Shown here: piece after piece, positions 59,370-64,000 of the stretch
Layout of the letters: the number at the start of each line of letters is the position of its first letter
How positions within the stretch are numbered: the first letter of the stretch is position 1
Assembly (NCBI RefSeq): GCF_002091955.1
Contig: NZ_MKKY01000091.1
Coordinates: 253,001-317,000, forward strand
Direction: 5' to 3'
DNA from: Rhodococcus sp. 1168
GTDB taxonomy: Bacteria; Actinomycetota; Actinomycetes; Mycobacteriales; Mycobacteriaceae
Length of the DNA stretch: 64,000 nucleotides
The notes under the pieces: generated by a model
Told to the model about the DNA's origin: nothing
Database searches by the model: none
What the model saw: the letters and a program-made list of their open reading frames with translations, nothing else
Position numbers and translations under genes: made by a program

Positions 59370-59880
59370 ACTGCATCCCTTCAGTGTTCGCCTGCTGTAC
59401 GAGCGATGAATCCCCGACTGGTCGCGCGACAGTCTCGGTCGGGATGTCAAGCGATTCCCATAGCTCGATGATGTTGGGGTTGTCGTCGATGGCGCCGACG
59501 ATGTCGTATCGGCCGGCCAGTTTCGTATGGATCTCGGTCTTGATGTCGACGTCTTTGCGGTAGTCGCGGTCCCGGCGCATGAATGGTCCGCTGTATGGCA
59601 CGGTCAGCTCGGCGTCGAGCCATTCGGTGGTGACGTGTCGCCATTGCTCCATTCGGGCGGTGACGATGACGATGGCGTGCCCTGCGGCATGGGCACGCTC
59701 GCAGTACTGGACTGCTTGCGGGTTGGCTGGGCAGAACGCTGATGCCGCGTGGAACTTGTCGAAGTTCTTGATCGGCTTGCCTGACTTTGTGGTGCCGAGG
59801 GAACCGTTGACGTAGTGCAGGACGCCGGATACGTCGACGAGTGTTCCGTCTACATCGACGAGGACTGCGGTTGGTTTCAC
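59344..59880 (-). CDS. HAD-type polynucleotide 3'-phosphatase-like protein
   Basis: A 178-residue HAD protein with motif I VLVDVDGTLVDVS near residue 10, motif II AIVIVTARMEQW near 72 and motif IV VGAIDDNPNIIELW near 135. This matches the phosphatase domain of T4 PseT/Pnkp, which removes 3'-phosphates from nucleic acid ends. The GTG start at 59880 overlaps the stop of the nucleotidyltransferase gene (TAGTG), so the two are coupled and may act together in end repair. Confidence 0.75.
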   Translation of the reverse strand: MKPTAVLVDVDGTLVDVSGVLHYVNGSLGTTKSGKPIKNFDKFHAASAFCPANPQAVQYCERAHAAGHAIVIVTARMEQWRHVTTEWLDAELTVPYSGPFMRRDRDYRKDVDIKTEIHTKLAGRYDIVGAIDDNPNIIELWESLDIPTETVARPVGDSSLVQQANTEGMQYEQANRTR

Positions 59881-60626
59881 TATGGGATTTCCTTCAGGTA
59901 GTGACGCCGCACGCGCTGCAGGAAGTCTTCGAGTGGCGGCTCGTTCGGCTGCTCCGGGAGCGGCGATGTTGCCGCGTCGAACTTCTGTGAGTACTGGACG
60001 ATAAGCGCGTTCGCGGCCTTCGCTTCCGGGTCGGACTTGATGGACTCGCCGAAGTCGAAGAATGGTTGCGGGTCTGGCACTCGGATCGGTAGATGTCCGG
60101 TGGTGTAGAGCTCGTAGCCTTGCCAGAGGAGTCGCATTGTGTGGCGTGCGTGCTTTTCGCGGCGAGTTTCGAGTGATCCTTGGAATCTTCCTCGGTGGAC
60201 GAGTCGGTGGAACTGGCTTGTGGCGTAGCCGAAGAAGGAATCGCGTACGCGTTGGCGGGATAGGAAGTTTGTGCGTAGTGAGATCAGCTCTTCGCCGAGC
60301 TCGGTCTTGCGTTGGTGGTGGTCGAGCCAGAGGATTTCGGAGGCGGTCGGGTTGCAGCCGAGCATGAGCCCCATCGCTTTCCCGACCTCATGAAATGTCG
60401 TGTCTGGGTCTTCGCGTTTCCAGGTTGCGCGTTCTCGTTGGGGCGGGTGTAGGCCGAGTAGGGATTCGGTTGGGGCGGCGTAGATCCCGGCGTAGTCAAC
60501 GTCGGAGGATGGCGTATTGAGTCCGTAGGCGACTGATCCGACGATGCCTTCGAGAAGGATGTGGGTTGTTCGGGTTTCAGGACTGAATTTCGGGTGTGGG
60601 CGTGCGAGTTTCGCGCTGTCGCTCAT
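59880..60626 (-). CDS. RlaP-type nucleotidyltransferase (COG3541/DNA polymerase beta fold)
   Basis: A 248-residue protein with the nucleotidyltransferase signature GSVAYGLNTPSSDVDYAGIY near residues 30-50 (GS...DxD catalytic aspartates). The family-typical region EILWLDHHQRKTELGEELI and a helical C-terminal part with KHARHTMRLLWQGYEL follow. COG3541/RlaP proteins are linked with RNA ligase-based repair. ATG 60626 overlaps the upstream stop by 4 bp. It is directly followed by a 3'-phosphatase gene; no ligase is visible nearby. Confidence 0.8.
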   Translation of the reverse strand: MSDSAKLARPHPKFSPETRTTHILLEGIVGSVAYGLNTPSSDVDYAGIYAAPTESLLGLHPPQRERATWKREDPDTTFHEVGKAMGLMLGCNPTASEILWLDHHQRKTELGEELISLRTNFLSRQRVRDSFFGYATSQFHRLVHRGRFQGSLETRREKHARHTMRLLWQGYELYTTGHLPIRVPDPQPFFDFGESIKSDPEAKAANALIVQYSQKFDAATSPLPEQPNEPPLEDFLQRVRRHYLKEIP

Positions 60627-61204
60627 CTTGTCCCCTGCCTCGTTGGTTGATTCTTTTTGCGCTTCGGCCGGCGTGAGCGTGTCGGGTCGTGTGCCCACAT
60701 TGGCGGTGTGGTGGATGGTTGCGGGAGTGCGCGCTGCTGGGGTGTGCGGGTGTCGGGTTCGGGCACATCGCCGGTGACACGAAAGCCGCCGACCGCGAAG
60801 GTGCCCGAAGCGTCTGAGATCGAGCCAGAAGCCCAGTCGTACGGCGCACCGTCTGGGATTGTGACCGGGAACGTCCGCAAGGCGGCCATATTCGCTCGTG
60901 CGCTTCGTAGACCGTTGAGGGTGTAGGCGTTCCGTGGTGGAAGGTCCGTTGCGGAGTCGGTATCTGCAGCACCGTCGAACGCCGGATGGAATACCTCGAT
61001 GTTGCGTGACTCGCTGAAGTCGATGTTCCAGGTTCGGACCGTCATTGGGGCGGTCCCGACATTGACGAATCCCATGCGAGCAAGCTCGTCCGAGAAGGTC
61101 GATCCGGGACGCCACGGCCCTGGCGTATTCGATCCGACGCACATGATCGGCGTCTCGTCATCGGCGTACACGTAGCTCGGATCGAGGTCGCCGAATGATC
61201 GCAT
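60623..61204 (-). CDS. Early phage protein, probably 5'-truncated by a frameshift
   Basis: From ATG 61204 the frame gives 193 residues (MRSFGDLDPSYVYADDETPIMCVGSNTPGPW...), with a Pro/Arg-rich disordered tail. The same frame continues upstream without a start codon as NINQAHCRCGRDWHGLPITQ, a convincing zinc-binding-type N-terminus. The coupled start GTG 61307 (MSDIIDRLRP...) is in another frame. One extra base near 61270 would explain this. Either a shortened protein is made or the gene is damaged. Function unknown. Confidence 0.55.
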   Translation of the reverse strand: MRSFGDLDPSYVYADDETPIMCVGSNTPGPWRPGSTFSDELARMGFVNVGTAPMTVRTWNIDFSESRNIEVFHPAFDGAADTDSATDLPPRNAYTLNGLRSARANMAALRTFPVTIPDGAPYDWASGSISDASGTFAVGGFRVTGDVPEPDTRTPQQRALPQPSTTPPMWAHDPTRSRRPKRKKNQPTRQGTR

Positions 61205-61303
61205 CGAGTCGATGCGTTGTGTGATCGGTAGCCCATGCCAGTCTCGGCCGCAGCGGCAGTGGGCCTGGTTGATGTTGTGGTCGTAGCCGGTCGATGATGT
61301 CGC

Positions 61304-61735
61304 TCACTTCTGGCCCCATTCCTGGCCGCACTCGCAGGTGCGGATCGTGTCGTATTTGGATTCGTCGGGTCCAGTGGTGGTCATGCCCGAGAATGCCCAG
61401 ACCTCGTCGCGTGTGCCGTCCTCTCGTTCGATGACTCGGATCGGTCCGCGAACGGGCTTAGGTTTCGGCTTCCGCATCCCGTGGACTGCAATTCGGTCAC
61501 ATGTCGGGCATTGCGTCCATGCCTCGAATCGGCCGTAGCCCGGGAAGTCGACCTTCCCGATTCTGTCGATCCGGTCCTGTATTTGCGCCCACTGCTGTGC
61601 GGCATCCTTGGCGCTGCGCGGTCGGCCGCCAAAGAGGTCTGTGAACAAGTCGCGGATGAAGTCGCGCTCGTCCCATGCCCACCATGCGAGGTAACTGGCC
61701 GTGATTACGAGAAGGAAGATCCCGACCTCGCTCAT
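61304..61735 (-). CDS. Membrane-anchored protein with zinc ribbon
   Basis: A 143-residue protein with an N-terminal transmembrane helix (VGIFLLVITASYLAWWAW, residues 4-21), a helical linker and a zinc-ribbon-type set CPTC...CECG near 76 and 135. ATG 61735 overlaps the upstream rusA stop by 4 bp. Function unknown. Confidence 0.65.
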   Translation of the reverse strand: MSEVGIFLLVITASYLAWWAWDERDFIRDLFTDLFGGRPRSAKDAAQQWAQIQDRIDRIGKVDFPGYGRFEAWTQCPTCDRIAVHGMRKPKPKPVRGPIRVIEREDGTRDEVWAFSGMTTTGPDESKYDTIRTCECGQEWGQK

Positions 61736-62121
61736 GCCGGCAACTCCCTTGACTCGTCGGATGTGACGATCTCGAGCCACATGCTCGGCTTCCCTTTGCG
61801 GTGGATGACGGGTTCGAGTTTGGCCATGTATTCGGGGGTGTCGTCCGGGACGAGCCCGAAGTCCACGAGTCCGTCGTAGATCGGCTTCGCTGTGGCCGTC
61901 AGGTTGTCTGTGTCGCGTCGGCGGGTGGTTTTGGGCCGGTAGTGCAATTCGACGCTCGCGTGGCCGCAGTCGCGCGGCAGGCGGGCTGCAATCGCCAGGA
62001 TGCGCGAGGTCTCACGGATCGAGGTGACTTCACGGCTCTTGGCGTAGACGGCTTTGAGTGAAGCGCCCCGATCGTTCATCGAAAGCGGCGGGGATTTCCA
62101 TGGGAGTTCGATGATCTTCAT
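61732..62121 (-). CDS. RusA-family Holliday junction resolvase
   Basis: A 129-residue protein with the RusA core: PLSMNDRGASLKAVYAKSRE near the N-terminus, VELHYRPKTTRRRDTDNLTATAKPIYDGLVD with the catalytic aspartates (DTDN and later D), and LVPDDTPEYM. RusA resolves branched recombination or replication intermediates before packaging. ATG 62121 overlaps the upstream gene by 4 bp. Confidence 0.85.
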   Translation of the reverse strand: MKIIELPWKSPPLSMNDRGASLKAVYAKSREVTSIRETSRILAIAARLPRDCGHASVELHYRPKTTRRRDTDNLTATAKPIYDGLVDFGLVPDDTPEYMAKLEPVIHRKGKPSMWLEIVTSDESRELPA

Positions 62122-62300
62122 GGTCGGCCACCCCTGTGGATAACCGCGATCCGGCCGCGCGAAGCGCCGGCTACCGATCCATTCCAGCCTGAACCCAGCG
62201 AAGAATCCGCTCGAATCTCGCGTACGTTTCTTACTGCAGCTGACGAGATTTTTCTGGTGTTGGGAGTCTTCGTTAGTTCGTTCTCTACGTTCGTGCTCAT
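62118..62300 (-). CDS. Small early phage protein
   Basis: A 60-residue Ser/Arg/Asn-rich protein (MSTNVENELTKTPNTRKISSAAVRNVREIRADSS...) probably disordered and basic. Overlaps of 4 bp at both ends with endonuclease VII and rusA support translation. Function unknown. Confidence 0.5.
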   Translation of the reverse strand: MSTNVENELTKTPNTRKISSAAVRNVREIRADSSLGSGWNGSVAGASRGRIAVIHRGGRP

Positions 62301-62737
62301 GCCGGTCGCTCATCCTTTCCGCATATGCGTTTGGCACATGCGACCGGCATATGCCAAACGCATGACTTTTCGGCTTCGAGATAGTCAGCTGCCGCCCTGA
62401 GGATTTGCGGTCGGTCGAAGGCGTTGGCGAGCAGTACGTTGCACCAATGGCAGACCACGCCACGGCGACACTTCGGGCAGGATTTCTCGCCCGAGCAGCA
62501 CTCGTGGTCGTGGTCGACCATCCATCCGCGTGATGAAGGCTCGGGATGGCCACAGATACTGCAACCGCCTTGATGTGCTGCGATCTCCGCACGTTGACCA
62601 GTGTCGATGCCATGCTTTGCGATCTGCACACGCCGCCTGTCACATGGCCGGCAGTAGTGCGTCTTCTCGGGCCACAGTGGCGCCGATGGGGCGAAATGCT
62701 CTGCCGTGAGATCCTGGCGGCACCCTGCACATATCAT
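62297..62737 (-). CDS. Recombination endonuclease VII-like protein
   Basis: A 146-residue protein with a zinc-binding N-terminus (CAGCRQDLTAEHFAP, YCRPCDRRR) and the endonuclease VII core: GGCSICGHPEPSSRGWMVDHDHECC and GVVCHWCNVLLANAFDRPQIL. It cleaves branched DNA before packaging. ATG 62737 overlaps the upstream stop as ATGA, which decides the start over 62758. A second, RusA-type resolvase lies two genes on. Confidence 0.88.
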   Translation of the reverse strand: MICAGCRQDLTAEHFAPSAPLWPEKTHYCRPCDRRRVQIAKHGIDTGQRAEIAAHQGGCSICGHPEPSSRGWMVDHDHECCSGEKSCPKCRRGVVCHWCNVLLANAFDRPQILRAAADYLEAEKSCVWHMPVACAKRICGKDERPA

Positions 62738-63084
62738 TTCCCCTTCTCCTTCTCCCACCGCTTCGCAGCCGCCTCTTGTGCCCGCTTCCGACGCGCCATT
62801 GCGTCATCGGATGACTGCTGGAACTCGCCCCATCCGTTGATTTCCCAGCCGCCTGAGCACTGTTTCCACAGCCCAACGTCGGCAAGATGGCTCGCGTCCG
62901 ACCTTGTGGCATGGATGAAAGGGAGGCATAAATCAGGCAGGAATCCGTCCGTTCCGTGCGCTCCCGAGTAGCCAAGTGCGGCCACATACGCGAATGCGGC
63001 GCGGTATTTCTTGTCCGCGAGGAGCGTTAACACCTTCGGATTGCTTGCAAATTGGGTATCCAGTCGTATCCAGGGCAGTCCCAT
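62734..63084 (-). CDS. Phage replication/DnaD-like N-terminal domain protein
   Basis: A 116-residue protein (MGLPWIRLDTQFASNPKVLTLLADKKYRAAFAYVAALGYSG split) with the winged-helix start typical of phage replisome organisers, then WEINGWGEFQQSSDDAMARRKRAQEAAAKRW at the C-terminus. It likely recruits host helicase, but lacks a long C-terminal domain. ATG 63084 is chosen because the residues back to 63261 are low-complexity and non-coding. Confidence 0.65.
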   Translation of the reverse strand: MGLPWIRLDTQFASNPKVLTLLADKKYRAAFAYVAALGYSGAHGTDGFLPDLCLPFIHATRSDASHLADVGLWKQCSGGWEINGWGEFQQSSDDAMARRKRAQEAAAKRWEKEKGK

Positions 63085-63118
63085 TACTGCCCCCGGCTGG
63101 TTGGTGGAGGCTCTTCGG

Positions 63119-63271
63119 TCATTTCTGTTGCTCCAGTATCCGGCGCTCGGCACTCCCGTTTGGGTATGCCTGGGCGCGGTCGTGTGGGTTGTCGTGTAGC
63201 GAGTAGGTGAGGCCGATGGCGCGGATGTGTTCAAGAGCTGCATCCTGCCGAGCGACATCACGAGTGCTCAT
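63119..63271 (-). CDS. Small early phage protein
   Basis: A 50-residue protein (MSTRDVARQDAALEHIRAIGLTYSLHDNPHDRAQAY...). ATG 63271 overlaps the upstream stop by 4 bp; the frame back to 63304 is less likely. No family recognised. Confidence 0.5.
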   Translation of the reverse strand: MSTRDVARQDAALEHIRAIGLTYSLHDNPHDRAQAYPNGSAERRILEQQK

Positions 63272-63477
63272 GACTTCTCCTGTGGGGTGTCCTCGCAGCC
63301 GCATGTCGGCGTGTGAAGCTCGCCATGCTTGCCGTTCGATGCCGCTGGTCGATGCAGCTGCAGTAAGCTCGCCAATTCGTTGATCTTGTCGCGTGTCAGA
63401 TCATCGGGCGCATGGACGACTTGACCGTTCAGCTTCTCCATCAGCATCTTTGGGCACCAGCGGTTCGGGGTGCTCAT
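63268..63477 (-). CDS. Small early phage protein
   Basis: A 69-residue protein (MSTPNRWCPKMLMEKLNGQVVHAPDDLTRDKINELASLL...) with three cysteines, two of them near the C-terminus (TPTCGCED). It overlaps both neighbours by 4 bp. Function unknown. Confidence 0.55.
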   Translation of the reverse strand: MSTPNRWCPKMLMEKLNGQVVHAPDDLTRDKINELASLLQLHRPAASNGKHGELHTPTCGCEDTPQEKS

Positions 63478-63728
63478 GGCTTCTCCTGGGCGGTAGATGG
63501 GCGGGCAGCCCTCTCGCGGTCCCTACGCCTGTTGTTGCGTTCGTTGGCGACACACGTGCCGCCGTGGAACCCGAGGGCGTACACCTCCGCCGCCACACTG
63601 TGCAGGTGGGAGATACCGGCCTCGTCCAACGGTGTTCGGTTCTCCCACTTCTCGGCTGAGACATGTTCGTCCTCGATGTACTCCTCGATGAGGCGTACGA
63701 CATCGTTCGGCTCAATAGGCAAAGTCAT
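63474..63728 (-). CDS. Small early phage protein
   Basis: An 84-residue acidic helical protein (MTLPIEPNDVVRLIEEYIEDEHVSAEKWENRTPLDEAG...) with a basic C-terminus. ATG 63728 overlaps the upstream stop by 4 bp; the frame back to 63809 is not coding-like. Function unknown. Confidence 0.55.
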   Translation of the reverse strand: MTLPIEPNDVVRLIEEYIEDEHVSAEKWENRTPLDEAGISHLHSVAAEVYALGFHGGTCVANERNNRRRDRERAARPSTAQEKP

Positions 63729-64000
63729 TTGGTGGCCTCCTGGGCGGTAGATGAAGCAGCAGCGAGGATCGCCAAAGCCGCCAGTCTCGCGGACTCCGAA
63801 TCTGTCCATCGGACCGTTACGGGGCCGCCCTCAGGAAGGTCCGGGGTGTCGCCTTGATACTCGATGTAGCCTTCGGGAGACTTGTGGACGACGTCGGTGG
63901 TGCCGGTGTAGTCGATCCCCCGCTCCTCACAGGTGAACCGTGCCCACGTCGCACACTGGTAATGCAGGTAGTTCGCGGCGACGGAGGCGTGTTCGTTGAA
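63725..64000 (-). CDS. C-terminal part of an early phage protein, cut by the window edge
   Basis: An open frame enters from the right edge and ends at TGA 63725, overlapping the next start by 4 bp. About 91 codons are visible (NEHASVAANYLHYQCATWARF..., IDYTGTTDVVHKSPEGYIEY, then an Ala-rich tail). No family recognised. The start lies beyond 64000. Confidence 0.6.
   Translation of the reverse strand, partial: FNEHASVAANYLHYQCATWARFTCEERGIDYTGTTDVVHKSPEGYIEYQGDTPDLPEGGPVTVRWTDSESARLAALAILAAASSTAQEATK

Larger units (their letters stand above)
27889..64000. mobile_element. Siphovirus-type prophage, left end at the CAT tRNA, right end outside the window
   Basis: From the tRNA onwards the window holds a phage genome: left-end regulatory and accessory genes, lysis genes, a full tail and head module and an early-gene string, all late and early genes reading leftwards. 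No bacterial gene and no second copy of the tRNA 3' end (GGTTCGAGCCCCGCC) is found to 64000, so attR lies beyond. At least 36.1 kb of prophage is present. No integrase is visible; it should sit near attR. All structural frames are intact, suggesting a recently active element. Confidence 0.95.

Overview
The window looks like chromosome of a high-GC mycolate-containing actinomycete, most probably Rhodococcus or a close Nocardiaceae relative. The left part follows the gene order of the Mycobacterium tuberculosis Rv2229c-Rv2247 region (zinc-ribbon protein, Nif3, CobC-like, PtkA, PtpA, SURF1, CobD, AhpE, DUF3052, AceE, PucR-type regulator, FabD, AcpM, KasA, AccD6). The genus is inferred from this synteny and from remembered family signatures; no database search was possible.

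Chromosomal part, 1-27888. Positions 1-6.9 kb hold a tyrosine kinase/phosphatase pair (ptkA-ptpA), SURF1, two cobalamin-type genes and small hypotheticals. Positions 7-11.5 kb hold an iron alcohol dehydrogenase, a FAD oxidoreductase, an OhrR-like regulator with a DUF5313 membrane protein, and a divergent TetR pair. After tRNA-Val come ahpE, DUF3052, aceE and a regulator, then the FAS-II/mycolate operon fabD-acpM-kasA-accD6 ending in a strong hairpin. Positions 21.6-27.7 kb hold a cold-shock protein, DUF3145, a serine hydrolase, an NDMA-type alcohol dehydrogenase, a hemophore-like secreted protein and a molybdopterin oxidoreductase.

Prophage part, from about 27889 to beyond 64000. A siphovirus-type prophage abuts the 3' end of a tRNA with a CAT anticodon, which is the likely attL. 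The integrase and attR are not in the window and should lie past the right edge. Next to attL is a small non-structural block: DUF2637 membrane/HTH protein, excisionase-like protein, an 88-residue protein and a lipoprotein. The late genes all read leftwards. From right to left they are HNH, TerS, TerL, portal, MuF minor capsid protein, scaffold, decoration, major capsid, connectors, major tail protein, an SGNH-esterase tail protein, frameshifted tail chaperones, a 1649-residue tape measure with a peptidase-like domain, distal and minor tail proteins, endolysin and holin. The early genes at 57-64 kb form a tightly overlapping string: replication protein, endonuclease VII, RusA resolvase, RlaP-type nucleotidyltransferase, HAD 3'-phosphatase and small proteins.

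The most interesting locus is a two-gene cassette on the opposite strand (43133-43851), embedded in the tail operon. It encodes a 63-residue acidic protein and an Aca2/DUF1870-like HTH protein. It has its own promoter with an inverted repeat in the spacer and is bracketed by 15-bp direct repeats. That is the architecture of an anti-defence (acr-aca-like) operon. A related operator-like motif lies in front of the 88-residue gene near attL. Other notable points are a possible effector domain on the MuF protein, an RNA-repair-like gene pair, an apparent frameshift at about 61.27 kb, and an intrinsic terminator inside the head operon.
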